This document shows positions 1 through 7,296 of a stretch of 33,573 bases of DNA, piece after piece; the stretch's first letter is position 1; each line of letters begins with the position of its first letter. Source of the stretch: an uncultured Bacteroidales bacterium. GTDB lineage: Bacteria; Bacteroidota; Bacteroidia; Bacteroidales; Paludibacteraceae. The notes below the pieces were generated by a model. It was not told where the DNA came from, searched no databases, and saw only the letters and a program-made list of their open reading frames with translations. The translations under genes were made by a program, and so were the position numbers. The DNA lies in NCBI GenBank assembly GCA_902798015.1, contig CADBVL010000035.1:1-33573 (forward strand). Direction: 5' to 3'.

Positions 1-2
1 CG

Positions 3-236
3 CAAATCATCTGGCACGTCGAGCAACGAACATGGCTCAACCGAATGGTCACCGATATCACCTGTGAGAAAAAAGACATGCTCCTTGTCCGCTACCAGTC
101 TCCTGATGGCGCTCATCGTCATCAGCGTCTTTGGAACGGTGGCACAGGTAAGGGCACGGTGGCTATCTATCGTTGCGGTCGACTCATTGACCGCTTACGT
201 GCTGATAATGTCGGCTGCGAATACGGTGAATATTAA
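3..236 (+). CDS. 3' end of an uncharacterised protein
   Basis: The third frame is open from the window edge to a TAA at 234-236 and gives about 77 residues ending in NVGCEYGEY. Codon choice (CGT, GGT, GCT, CTC, ATC) matches the strong genes nearby. A competing frame that ends at 261 uses AGA, AGG, CGG, ATA and TCA, which are rare in the clear genes here. The peptide is soluble in character, with a segment RLWNGGTGKGTVAIYR. It vaguely recalls the C-terminus of tocopherol-cyclase-like or lipocalin-like proteins, but this is memory of a pattern and not a firm assignment. The gene starts upstream of the window. It lies 29 nt before the yqaE-like gene and may be in the same transcript. Confidence 0.5.
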   Translation, partial: QIIWHVEQRTWLNRMVTDITCEKKDMLLVRYQSPDGAHRHQRLWNGGTGKGTVAIYRCGRLIDRLRADNVGCEYGEY

Positions 237-265
237 CTTAATAGCAAAAACAACAGAATAAACTA

Positions 266-424
266 ATGTCCTGCCTACGAGTCATATTAGCAATCCTGTT
301 CCCACCATTGGCTGTGATAGACTACGGCTGCGGGTCGGTGTTAATCGTCTTCCTGCTAACTCTCTGCGGCTGGGTGCCTGGAGTGATTGGTGCACTCATC
401 ATCCTCAATAAGAATCAGCAATGA
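266..424 (+). CDS. YqaE/Pmp3 family small membrane protein
   Basis: This 52-residue protein reads MSCLRVILAILFPPLAVIDY and continues with two features typical of the Pmp3/YqaE (UPF0057) family: a GCG turn and a second hydrophobic segment containing GWVPGVIGALIIL. Family members are about 50-60 residues with two membrane helices and act in membrane potential or stress tolerance; the exact role in bacteria is not known. Length, the FPPLAV motif and the GW(V/I)PG motif all match. Its TGA at 422-424 overlaps the ATG of the next gene at 421, so the two are probably translationally coupled. Confidence 0.88.
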   Translation: MSCLRVILAILFPPLAVIDYGCGSVLIVFLLTLCGWVPGVIGALIILNKNQQ

Positions 425-1467
425 TGAGTGGAGAACAACCATTGGTGTCGTTTACGTGCGACTATAACGAAGGAGCACATCCGGAGATATTGCGTAGGTT
501 GCTGGAGACAAACATGCAGCAGGAACCCGGCTATGGAAGTGACCGGTTCACACAATCGGCTATTACCAAGATTCGTCAGGCTACCGGATGTCCGAAGGCT
601 GACGTGGTGTTCCTGGTAGGCGGAACGCAGACGAACGCTACCGTCATAGACGGCTTGTTGCCGCGTTTCGGAGCTGTCATCGCGGTGGAGACAGGTCACA
701 TCGCCGTTCATGAATCCGGAGCCATCGAGCATACCGGTCATAAAGTCATCACATTGCCTCAACACGAAGGCAAGATGCGTGCCGAGGACTTGCGCAACTA
801 CCTCGTTCGTTTCTTTGCGGACGATACATGGCAGCATATGGCGAACCCTCAAATGGTGTACATCTCTTTCCCGACCGAATACGGCACAATCTATTCCCGC
901 AGCGAATTGGAACAGATATATGCTATTTGTCAGGAGTACGGGTTGCTGTTGTTTATTGATGGCGCGCGTCTGGGGTACGGACTTGCAAGCCCTGCGGCGG
1001 ACATTGACCTTCCCGGATTGGCGCAGTTATGCGATGTGTTCTATATCGGCGGAACGAAAGTCGGAGCCCTATGCGGCGAGGCGGTGGTGTTCCCCAAAGG
1101 AAATGCGCCTCAACCGCTTCTTACGGTGGTCAAGCAACACGGAGCGCTGTTGGCCAAAGGACGTCTGTTTGGCATCCAGTTCGACACACTCTTTACCGAT
1201 GACTTGTATATGCACATCAGCCGGCATGCCATTGAGATAGCGATGAAGATGCAACAGGTATTCCGCAACAAGCACATACCGCTTTATATCCAATCGCCTA
1301 CCAACCAACAGTTCCCTATTCTGACCACGGCGCAAATGAAGAGTCTGGAAGGGAAAGTGGCATTTGAAGTGTGGGAAAAACTGGACGACGGGCGTGCGGT
1401 GACGCGTTTTGCTACCAGCTGGGCGACACCTGCGGAGCATGTGGATCGACTAGCAGAACTATTATAA
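421..1467 (+). CDS. PLP-dependent threonine-aldolase-like lyase
   Basis: A 348-residue fold-type I pyridoxal-phosphate enzyme of the beta-eliminating lyase / threonine aldolase family (PF01212). Members cleave L-threonine or allo-threonine to glycine and acetaldehyde, or act on related beta-hydroxy amino acids. Visible signatures are PGYGSDRFTQSA near the N-terminus, the GGTQTN cofactor loop (about 67-72), the FIDGARLGYG strand with its Asp-Gly-Ala-Arg, and the Schiff-base lysine at about 213 in GGTKVGA. Two adjacent ATGs (421 and 424) could start it; the first overlaps the stop of the preceding gene. msrA follows after 2 nt. Substrate specificity cannot be read from the sequence; some relatives in this branch act on other amino acids. 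If Tdh further downstream is inactive, this could be the working threonine-to-glycine route. Confidence 0.87.
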   Translation: MMSGEQPLVSFTCDYNEGAHPEILRRLLETNMQQEPGYGSDRFTQSAITKIRQATGCPKADVVFLVGGTQTNATVIDGLLPRFGAVIAVETGHIAVHESGAIEHTGHKVITLPQHEGKMRAEDLRNYLVRFFADDTWQHMANPQMVYISFPTEYGTIYSRSELEQIYAICQEYGLLLFIDGARLGYGLASPAADIDLPGLAQLCDVFYIGGTKVGALCGEAVVFPKGNAPQPLLTVVKQHGALLAKGRLFGIQFDTLFTDDLYMHISRHAIEIAMKMQQVFRNKHIPLYIQSPTNQQFPILTTAQMKSLEGKVAFEVWEKLDDGRAVTRFATSWATPAEHVDRLAELL

Positions 1468-1469
1468 GT

Positions 1470-1979
1470 ATGGCGCGTAAACACATCTATTTGGCCGGAG
1501 GATGTTTCTGGGGGACAGAACATTTCTTCAAGCAGATTGCCGGAGTCGAGGAAACGGAAGTGGGTTTTGCCAATGGACAGACGGACAACCCGACTTACGA
1601 ACAGGTCTATACGGATACAACGGGTTATGCCGAGACGGTGCATGTCACGTATGATCCGGATAAGGTTAGCCTGGAGTTCCTGCTGCGGATGTTCTTCGTG
1701 GCGATTGATCCAGTTAGTCTGAACAAACAAGGCCATGACGAAGGAACCCGTTATCGCACGGGTATATATTTTACGGACGAAGCAGACTTCCCGACTATCG
1801 AGAAGATCTATGCTGAGGAACAGAGCAAGTACACGCAGCCTTTGGCGGTAGAGAAGATGCCTTTGCAGAATTTCTATCCCGCCGATGAGTACCATCAGGA
1901 CTATTTGGACAAGCACCCCGATGGCTATTGTCACTTGCCCAAAGCATTGTTTGACTTCGCCCGAAAAGCAAAACATTAA
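1470..1979 (+). CDS. msrA: peptide-methionine (S)-S-oxide reductase MsrA
   Basis: A 169-residue MsrA that reduces methionine-S-sulfoxide in proteins, using thioredoxin as reductant, in the cytoplasm. The hallmark GGCFWGTEHFF is at residues 10-20 with catalytic Cys12. The later segments TGYAETVHVTYDP and PADEYHQDYLDKHPDGYC are also canonical, the last carrying a likely resolving cysteine. I start at the ATG at 1470 because GCFWG then falls about 10 residues from the N-terminus, as in the family; the frame is open upstream to 1371 but that part overlaps the aldolase gene and shows no MsrA sequence. The TAA overlaps the next ATG by one base (TAATG), so the gene is part of a compact operon. Confidence 0.96.
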   Translation: MARKHIYLAGGCFWGTEHFFKQIAGVEETEVGFANGQTDNPTYEQVYTDTTGYAETVHVTYDPDKVSLEFLLRMFFVAIDPVSLNKQGHDEGTRYRTGIYFTDEADFPTIEKIYAEEQSKYTQPLAVEKMPLQNFYPADEYHQDYLDKHPDGYCHLPKALFDFARKAKH

Positions 1980-2320
1980 TGGAAGTAACAGGCCTTTTGG
2001 AATATAGCGAGCGGTCACAACTCAGGGAATGGTTGGAACAACATGCAGCAAGTGACCAGTGCTGCTGGATCGCTATGTATCGCGGGAAGAGAAAGCCGGA
2101 AGGCAGGTGTCTACCGTATATAGATGTCGTCGAAGAGGCGTTATGTTTCGGATGGATTGACTCCACTTTGAAACGCCTGCCGGACGGACGATTGGCGCAG
2201 CGCTTGTCTCCGCGGCAGAAACGAAGTCATTGGACCGAACTGAACAAGCAGCGCTGCGCAGACCTCGAGCAACGGGGTTTGATGACTGAACTCGGTCGCG
2301 CAGCATTACAAAGAGCATGA
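1979..2320 (+). CDS. YdeI/OmpD-associated-like protein, short form
   Basis: This 113-residue protein resembles the N-terminal domain of the YdeI/OmpD-associated family (bacteriocin-protection-like). It has the pattern LREWLEQHAASDQCCWIAMY, then YIDVVEEALCFGWIDSTLK and QRLSPRQKRSHWTELNKQR. Family members are typically near 190-200 residues with a further C-terminal helical domain; here the protein stops just after the first domain with GRAALQRA, and the TonB receptor gene begins 2 nt later. The biochemical function of the family is not established. The short form could be natural, since many genomes carry single-domain versions, or a loss of the second domain. It is joined to msrA by a 1-nt overlap and is likely co-transcribed. 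Confidence 0.75.
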   Translation: MEVTGLLEYSERSQLREWLEQHAASDQCCWIAMYRGKRKPEGRCLPYIDVVEEALCFGWIDSTLKRLPDGRLAQRLSPRQKRSHWTELNKQRCADLEQRGLMTELGRAALQRA

Positions 2321-2321
2321 A

Positions 2322-4601
2322 ATGAAACGATTTTTACAAGTATTAGTCTTTACACTGGTTTGTTTGTTGCCGTTATTGGCACAAGAAGAATTTGACGCTC
2401 ACCTCATCGGTCATGTATTGGATGAGAAAACCGGAGAGCACTTGCCGTACGTGAATGTACAGGTCAAGGGAACCAATATAGGTACTGTTACCGACGAGTC
2501 CGGTCACTATTTCCTGAAGAACCTGCCGCTGGGCAGACAGACTATTGTCTTCTCTTATGTCGGCTATGAGACAGAGGAGTTGCCGGTGAATATTACGGAG
2601 CATACTACTACGGAGTTGAAAGCTGTCATCCATGAGGTGTCACAGCAGTTAAACAGCGTGGTGGTGACGGCGAATCGTTATGCAACGAAGAAACAAGAAG
2701 CCGCCACTATTGTCAATGTGTTGTCGCCGGCGATGTTTGAGACAACGGCTGTCACGTGTGCCGCTGACGTACTCAGTTTTCAGCCGGGTTTGAGGGTGGA
2801 GAATACCTGCTCGAACTGCGGCAAGACAGATTTGCGCATCAACGGTTTGCAAGGCCAGTACACCCAGATATTGATGGACAGCCGTCCTGTCTTCTCGTCC
2901 ATGGCGGCGGTCTATGGATTGGAGCAGGTACCGACGGCGATGATTGATCGCATAGAGGTGGTTCGTGGCGGCGGTTCGGCGATGTACGGCGCGAACGCCA
3001 TTGCCGGAGTGGTGAATGTGATTACGAAAGAACCGGTGCGCAATTTTGTGAATATATCCAATACGAGCCATGTGAACGAGCATGCCGGCTATGATATCCA
3101 TACCGATCTCAACGCGTCTGTGATGAGCGAGAACCGCAAGATAGGCGCGTATCTGTTTGCAACGCATCGTACGCGCAGCGAATACGACCGGGATTATGAC
3201 GGTTTCAGCGAGTTGCCTAAGTTGCGCGCCACGACAGCCGGAACACGTGTGTTTTTCAAGACGAGCGCTTATAGTAAGATAACAGCCGAGTACCATCATA
3301 CGACGGATTTCCGCCGCGGAGGTAACAGGTTTGAGTTTGAACCTCATCAAGCAGATATCGCCGAGCAGTTACGCCATAACATAGACGCCGGATCGCTGGC
3401 TTTCGATTGGTTTTCACCGGATAACAGACATTTTGTTTCGGCTTATTCGGCTATACAACATATCGGTCGCGAGAGTTATTTCGGTACAGCGAGGGACACC
3501 GCGGCTTATGGTCGCAGTAGAGACCTCACGTCCATTACCGGATTGCAGTATCGTTTCTCCTATCCTTGCGGACGGGCGAGCGGTGACCTGAGTGTCGGCG
3601 CGGAATATACGTATAACGGATTGAACGACAGGATGTTAGGATATCACAGGGAGATAAAGCAGGATGTGCATGTAGTCGGCGCATACGCGCAGAACGAGTG
3701 GAAAGGCCGGCAATGGAGTGTACTGGTTGGTGCACGATTAGAGAAGCATAATTTCCTTTCCAAACCGACATGTACGCCCCGTGCCACGTTCCGTTATACG
3801 CCGGTGGACGGATTAGTGCTCCGTGCGGGTTATAGTAGTGGTTACCGTGCTCCGCAAGCCTACGATGAGGATCTTCACGTAGCGGCCGTCGGCGGACAAG
3901 TGTCCTTTATCACACTGGATCCTAATTTGCGCCCGGAGTACTCGCACAGCGCTACGCTGAGTGGCGATTGGTACCGCCAGTTCGGTAAATGGGAAGTGAA
4001 CCTGACGGCAGAAGGTTTTTATACGTATCTGCAGGATATTTTTATCCTTCGCGAGAACGGCAGAGACGCAGAAGGCAATCTGCTCTTTGTTCGCACCAAT
4101 GCCGACGCTGCTTGGGTAGGAGGTCTGAATATAGAAGGCAAGGTGAATTACGGAACCCTGTTCTCCTTCCAGATCGGCTACACCTATCAGCAGAGCCGTT
4201 ATACAAAGCCGCAGGAATGGAGTCCTGACGTAGCGCCGAACACGCGCATGTTACGTACGCCGGATCACTATGGCTATGTACTCATTGATGTGAAGCCCGT
4301 GAAGGATTTTACGATTTCGATCAATGGAAAAGCCACGGGTTCGATGTTGGTGCCTCACCTCGCAGGGTATATTCCGAAGGATGAAGAAGTACTCGTGCCG
4401 AGTTTCTGGGATATGGGTATCCGCTTGGCGTACGACGTACATCTGTACAAGCATTATTGCCTGGAAATCAGTTGCGGCGTGAAGAATGTTCTTGACCAGT
4501 TCCAACGTGATCTGGACAAGGGTGAGTTCCGTGATGCGAGTTATATCTACGGTCCGTCCATGCCCCGCACGTACTTCGCAGGCTTGAGTTTGAAACTATA
4601 G
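2322..4601 (+). CDS. TonB-dependent outer-membrane receptor
   Basis: A 759-residue receptor that imports a ligand through the outer membrane using TonB energy. Order: signal peptide (MKRFLQVLVFTLVCLLPLLA), a carboxypeptidase-regulatory-like domain (about 25-105, with GTVTDESGHYFLKNLPLG and SYVGYE), a plug domain with ENTCSNCGKTDLRINGL and RIEVVRGGGSAMYGANAIAG (about 115-240), then a beta-barrel ending in YFAGLSLKL with the usual aromatic/hydrophobic terminal strand. The CxxC in the plug is typical of one Bacteroidota receptor subgroup. No SusD partner lies next to it, so it resembles the single-protein FepA/BtuB type more than a SusC glycan transporter. The substrate (metal chelate, haem or vitamin) cannot be decided from this sequence. 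It starts 2 nt after the YdeI-like gene. Confidence 0.92.
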   Translation: MKRFLQVLVFTLVCLLPLLAQEEFDAHLIGHVLDEKTGEHLPYVNVQVKGTNIGTVTDESGHYFLKNLPLGRQTIVFSYVGYETEELPVNITEHTTTELKAVIHEVSQQLNSVVVTANRYATKKQEAATIVNVLSPAMFETTAVTCAADVLSFQPGLRVENTCSNCGKTDLRINGLQGQYTQILMDSRPVFSSMAAVYGLEQVPTAMIDRIEVVRGGGSAMYGANAIAGVVNVITKEPVRNFVNISNTSHVNEHAGYDIHTDLNASVMSENRKIGAYLFATHRTRSEYDRDYDGFSELPKLRATTAGTRVFFKTSAYSKITAEYHHTTDFRRGGNRFEFEPHQADIAEQLRHNIDAGSLAFDWFSPDNRHFVSAYSAIQHIGRESYFGTARDTAAYGRSRDLTSITGLQYRFSYPCGRASGDLSVGAEYTYNGLNDRMLGYHREIKQDVHVVGAYAQNEWKGRQWSVLVGARLEKHNFLSKPTCTPRATFRYTPVDGLVLRAGYSSGYRAPQAYDEDLHVAAVGGQVSFITLDPNLRPEYSHSATLSGDWYRQFGKWEVNLTAEGFYTYLQDIFILRENGRDAEGNLLFVRTNADAAWVGGLNIEGKVNYGTLFSFQIGYTYQQSRYTKPQEWSPDVAPNTRMLRTPDHYGYVLIDVKPVKDFTISINGKATGSMLVPHLAGYIPKDEEVLVPSFWDMGIRLAYDVHLYKHYCLEISCGVKNVLDQFQRDLDKGEFRDASYIYGPSMPRTYFAGLSLKL

Positions 4602-4622
4602 ACTGAATAAATCCGAATACAT

Positions 4623-5348
4623 ATGAAAAGAGACTATTCAAAATGGTGTAGTATAGCGCTGATAACCGCTATTTACGTACTCGCGGGCGTGGCAGGTTGG
4701 CTGCTGTTCGATGCGTTATCCGCTAATCCGCTAACCGCTAATCCTCTCCTACGTTTGTTCTGCGCCGACGTGCTGGCAACGATTGTTGTGTGGGCATTTG
4801 GTTTGCTTTATGTTACCTTCAAAGGTATAGCGCACGAGGATTGGCGTTATACCAAATACCGCAGTCAACACCCGCTTGTTTTTCACGCCATCAATCTTTT
4901 CGGTCTTAATATGGTGCCGACACTGGTAGTCTTCGTTGCTATGCTGCCGGGACTGAAGTTATTTGAACTGGATTCTTTCAGCTTTCAACTTTCAACTTTC
5001 AACTCTTGCCTATTGGCCTTCGGCTTTATCGTTTGTCTGAGTTCGGCTACCATCCAATTGATAGCGGACAAGCAGATTCACGATTTCCGTGCCGCCAATC
5101 CGGGCAAGTACTGTAATGTAGGTCTATGGAAGCATGGTCGTCATCCGAACTATTTCGGTGAGATTCAGTTCTGGTGGGGTATATGGATCATGTACGCCGC
5201 GCTGAACGGCATAGATATGTTTATCGGCGGTCCGATAGCGATGACCGCGCTCTTTGTCGGCATCAGTATTCCGCTGATGGAGAAACGCCAACTCGCCAAT
5301 AAACCCGGGTACGCTGAATATCGTAAACAAACAAGAATGTTGATATAA
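4623..5348 (+). CDS. DUF1295 / ICMT-like integral membrane protein
   Basis: A 241-residue polytopic membrane protein of the DUF1295 family, related to steroid 5-alpha-reductase and isoprenylcysteine methyltransferase folds. The C-terminal signature is clear: NVGLWKHGRHPNYFGEIQFW followed by WGIWIMY, and later PLMEKRQLANKPGYAEYRKQ. About six hydrophobic segments are visible. Substrate is unknown; the family is often linked to lipid or sterol-like reductions or methylations. The gene carries two translated micro-arrays (4715-4744 and 4976-5003), the first giving LSANPLTANPLLRL and the second FSFQLSTFNS, both in loops between membrane segments. The second is a pure 7-nt repeat, so a copy-number change would shift the frame. 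Its TAA overlaps the ATG of the thioesterase gene (TAATG). Confidence 0.82.
   Translation: MKRDYSKWCSIALITAIYVLAGVAGWLLFDALSANPLTANPLLRLFCADVLATIVVWAFGLLYVTFKGIAHEDWRYTKYRSQHPLVFHAINLFGLNMVPTLVVFVAMLPGLKLFELDSFSFQLSTFNSCLLAFGFIVCLSSATIQLIADKQIHDFRAANPGKYCNVGLWKHGRHPNYFGEIQFWWGIWIMYAALNGIDMFIGGPIAMTALFVGISIPLMEKRQLANKPGYAEYRKQTRMLI
4715..4744 (+). repeat. translated micro-array, 7/8-nt units
   Basis: Degenerate tandem units of the type CGCTAATC and CGCTAAC lie inside the DUF1295 gene and encode an Asn/Pro/Leu-rich loop (SANPLTANP). A very similar array (CGTTAATC type) lies in the leader of the membrane protein gene at 32286. I infer that an intergenic-type array has entered this reading frame. 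Confidence 0.7.
4976..5003 (+). repeat. translated heptanucleotide array, four units
   Basis: Four consecutive 7-nt units, TTTCAGC then TTTCAAC three times, lie within the DUF1295 coding sequence. Seven is not a multiple of three, so gain or loss of a unit would break the frame. Confidence 0.9.
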
Positions 5349-6151
5349 TGGAAGCAATCAGCCAATACACCCATTCTTATTCGCTCACGGCGGGTGACAT
5401 GGACACGCGTTATCGCATGACGCCTAATGCCGTGTTGCTTTATTATCAGGACTGTTGGGCGCGTTTCATGGCATGCCTGCACCTGGCGGCATTTGATGTA
5501 GTGAAGATGAACCGTATATGGGTCATAACGGAGTTTAACGCGTGGTTTGAAGAGCAGACAGCCCTTTGGTCGGATGATATCGAGGTGACGGTATGGAACA
5601 GTGAGTTGAGCGCACTTCGTCTCTATGCTGAGTTCCGCGTGCGTCGGACGGACGGGGTAGAGGTGGCGCATGGTTATGGCTGCTGGACATTGCTTGACAC
5701 GGAGACGCATCGTCTGGCACCGATGACTCCTTTTCAACCGCAGATACCTGTACTGCCGGAAATGACATCCGAGACCCATAAGAAACGCCGTTTTCCGATG
5801 GAAGGCACTCCGTTGCAGGAGATAGAGCACCGTGTCAATCCGATCAATCTTGACTTCAACGGACATGTCAACAACCGTACGTACCTCAGTATTGCCATGC
5901 AGTCCGCGGACGAGGCATTCATGGACACGTACGCGATTCGTACACTGACCATTCATTGGCTCAAAGAGACATTCCTGGGAGACACGCTTCTCTGCCGTTT
6001 GGCTTTGTTGCCTAATGAGACCGGAGAAAAGGTGTACCATTACCTGCATACTATCTCACGCAATGATGCCGAGACGGCTGCGTTGGTTTATTCCGAGTGG
6101 GGACCACGCACGGTACAGACGGATGTATGTACCCACGCACAAAGACTATAA
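5348..6151 (+). CDS. acyl-ACP thioesterase (FatA/FatB-like)
   Basis: A 267-residue protein of the acyl-ACP thioesterase family (PF01643), which releases free fatty acids from acyl carrier protein in the cytoplasm. Two hot-dog halves are visible. The first has DMDTRYRMTPNAVLLYYQDC, WVITEFNAWFEE and the strand pattern of the acyl-binding domain; the second has NLDFNGHVNNRTYLSIAMQS, matching the conserved HVNN motif, then LTIHWLKETFLGD. Length suits bacterial members. It overlaps the DUF1295 stop by one base, and a Nudix gene follows 3 nt later, so it is probably in the same transcript. The pairing with a lipid-type membrane enzyme hints at lipid metabolism but is only context. Confidence 0.9.
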   Translation: MEAISQYTHSYSLTAGDMDTRYRMTPNAVLLYYQDCWARFMACLHLAAFDVVKMNRIWVITEFNAWFEEQTALWSDDIEVTVWNSELSALRLYAEFRVRRTDGVEVAHGYGCWTLLDTETHRLAPMTPFQPQIPVLPEMTSETHKKRRFPMEGTPLQEIEHRVNPINLDFNGHVNNRTYLSIAMQSADEAFMDTYAIRTLTIHWLKETFLGDTLLCRLALLPNETGEKVYHYLHTISRNDAETAALVYSEWGPRTVQTDVCTHAQRL

Positions 6152-6154
6152 GCT

Positions 6155-6619
6155 ATGACGACAGACTATCAATTGACAAAAGACGGGCTGTATGCCTATG
6201 AATATCCGCGGGCGTCAGTGACGGCGGATGCCGTGCTTTTTGCCGAGCGCGACGGAGAGATATACGTATTGCTTATTCAGCGAGGTAACGAGCCTTGTAA
6301 AGGTTGCTGGGCCTTCCCCGGCGGGTTTCTCAATATGGATGAGACGGTGGCTCGTTGTGCCGAGCGTGAGTTGGAGGAAGAGACAGGCATCGTGCTGACG
6401 GGCATGCAGTTGGTGGGTATCTATTCCGACGTGGAGCGTGATCCGCGCGGACGCGTCATCACGGCCGCTTATACCGCTATGACGACTATGCCGGATGCCA
6501 CCGCCGCAGACGATGCCGCTGCTGCTCAATGGTGGCCGCTGAACGCACTACCTAAACTTGCCTTCGACCATGACAAGATTCTGACCGACGCAATGAATGT
6601 CTTGAGAATTGCGGCTTAG
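6155..6619 (+). CDS. Nudix hydrolase
   Basis: A 154-residue Nudix-family pyrophosphohydrolase. The Nudix box is complete at about residues 55-78, with GGFLNMDETVARCAERELEE followed by ETGI, giving the Gx5Ex7REUxEExGU pattern that binds the metal and the diphosphate. It is preceded by GCWAFP, typical of the ADP-ribose/NUDT-like group. Preferred substrate is unknown (ADP-ribose, nucleotide sugar or oxidised nucleotide are possible). It is the last gene of the + strand string that begins before the window. Its last codons and TAG stop lie inside a repeat word (6607-6628) that recurs at 6808-6829, so its natural C-terminus may have been replaced or trimmed. A strong terminator follows at 6718. 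Confidence 0.92.
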   Translation: MTTDYQLTKDGLYAYEYPRASVTADAVLFAERDGEIYVLLIQRGNEPCKGCWAFPGGFLNMDETVARCAERELEEETGIVLTGMQLVGIYSDVERDPRGRVITAAYTAMTTMPDATAADDAAAAQWWPLNALPKLAFDHDKILTDAMNVLRIAA

Positions 6620-6717
6620 CAATAATCGTTCGAACGTAGTGAGCAAGAAAAATCAGCTTGCTGATTAATCGACAGAGCGAAGCGGCGGAGAACCTGGGTG
6701 AGAGTCCCGTTGAAGCA

Positions 6718-6746
6718 AAGAAGAGACCCGAAAGTCTCTTCTTTTT
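6718..6746 (+). terminator. rho-independent terminator after the Nudix operon
   Basis: A 10-bp stem AAGAAGAGAC / GTCTCTTCTT with a 6-nt loop is followed by a T tract. It ends the + strand operon. A similar hairpin lies at 6881, next to the tRNA gene, so the two are probably copies. Confidence 0.85.
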
Positions 6747-6766
6747 GTTGCTCAACCAGGACTCGA
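6746..6766 (-). repeat. duplicated 3' end of tRNA-Gln
   Basis: These 21 bases are identical to 6905-6925, which hold the acceptor strand, discriminator and half of the T-arm of the tRNA-Gln gene. The rest of the tRNA is missing. Such a fragment can be a scar of site-specific integration at a tRNA or the remnant of a decayed tandem tRNA copy; a matching hairpin flanks both copies, which favours tandem duplication. Confidence 0.85.
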
Positions 6767-6880
6767 GAATTGCATAGCAATAATCGACAGAGCGAAGCGG
6801 CGGAGAAAATTGCGGCTTAGCAATAATCGCAGCGAGTTTAGCGAGCAAGAACCTGGGTGCGAGTCGGTATGAGAACAAGA

Positions 6881-6901
6881 AAGAGACCCACAAGGTCTCT
6901 T
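6881..6901 (-). terminator. terminator of tRNA-Gln
   Basis: Stem AAGAGACC / GGTCTCTT with a 5-nt loop lies just past the 3' end of the tRNA on the - strand. On that strand the hairpin is followed by a T-rich run (TTTCTTGTT). Confidence 0.65.
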
Positions 6902-6906
6902 CTATG

Positions 6907-6977
6907 TTGCTCAACCAGGACTCGAACCCAGACAGACAGAACCAGAATCTGTAGTGCTACCATTACACCATTGAGCA
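6907..6977 (-). tRNA. tRNA-Gln (anticodon CUG)
   Basis: Read on the - strand, 71 nt fold as a standard tRNA: acceptor stem TGCTCAA / TTGAGCA, D-stem GTGT / GCAC with AATGGTA in the loop, anticodon stem ACAGA / TCTGT around loop TTCTGGT (anticodon CTG at 6943-6945, reading CAG codons), a 4-nt variable loop, and a T-arm with TTCGAGT. Discriminator base is A and CCA is not encoded. It has its own promoter at 7118-7148 and a hairpin terminator just past its 3' end. The first ~130 nt of transcript before the tRNA are GC-rich and full of short repeats. Confidence 0.95.
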
Positions 6978-7117
6978 GCTTGCATTGACACTCGCGTGAC
7001 TGCGCGTTCCACGCTTGTATAACGCTACGTGTCATGCTGCGCTTTTCGGTCCGCAAACGCTCCGCTGGTTTACGTCCCGAGGGACACTGCGGATAGTTCG
7101 CTTTTCAAAAGCGGGTG

Positions 7118-7148
7118 CAAAAGTACTGCTTTTTTTTGAATTGTGCAA
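7118..7148 (-). promoter_or_regulatory. promoter of tRNA-Gln
   Basis: On the - strand TTG (7148-7146) and TACTTTTG (7125-7118) are separated by exactly 20 nt, matching the Bacteroidota sigma-ABfr consensus TTG-N20-TAnnTTTG. Transcription would begin near 7111, about 134 nt before the mature tRNA. Confidence 0.8.
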
Positions 7149-7227
7149 ATTTTTATGCAAAAAAATGCACTAAGCGGTACAATTTTGTTTATTTTTGCCC
7201 GTCACTTCCACGTTTTTGATTAAAATC

Positions 7228-7258
7228 TTGCGAATTTGGAAAATTTGTAGTACTTTTG
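7228..7258 (+). promoter_or_regulatory. promoter of the 58-aa membrane protein
   Basis: TTG (7228-7230), 20 nt, then TACTTTTG (7251-7258). It predicts a start near 7265, about 30 nt before the ATG at 7297. It is divergent from the tRNA promoter about 80 bp away. Confidence 0.82.
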
Positions 7259-7296
7259 CAGTCGGAAATAAGTTTAACCTCAAAATAAACGTCATT

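Larger units (their letters stand above)
6607..6830. repeat. mosaic of direct repeats and short palindromes
   Basis: This gene-free stretch is built from recurring words. A 22-bp word (AATTGCGGCTTAGC plus AATAATCG) occurs at 6607-6628 and 6808-6829, with a shorter variant near 6768. A 27-bp word beginning TAATCGACAGAGCGAAGC occurs exactly at 6666-6692 and 6781-6807. The word ACCTGGGTG(A/C)GAGTC occurs at about 6692 and 6851 and looks like a tRNA T-arm. Small palindromes include CGTTCGAACG (about 6627) and AATCAGC-TT-GCTGATT (about 6651). I see no coding sequence in it. Confidence 0.8.

Noticed and set aside
64..261. An overlapping frame from GTG 64 to 261 giving a hydrophobic 65-residue peptide
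   Set aside because: It uses many codons rare in neighbouring genes (AGA, AGG, CGG, ATA, TCA), while the frame ending at 236 has typical codon use and a protein-like C-terminus. Not fully excluded.
2322..4601. SusC/SusD polysaccharide-utilisation locus
   Set aside because: No SusD, glycoside hydrolase or sensor lies next to either TonB-type protein, and the receptors are of other subtypes.
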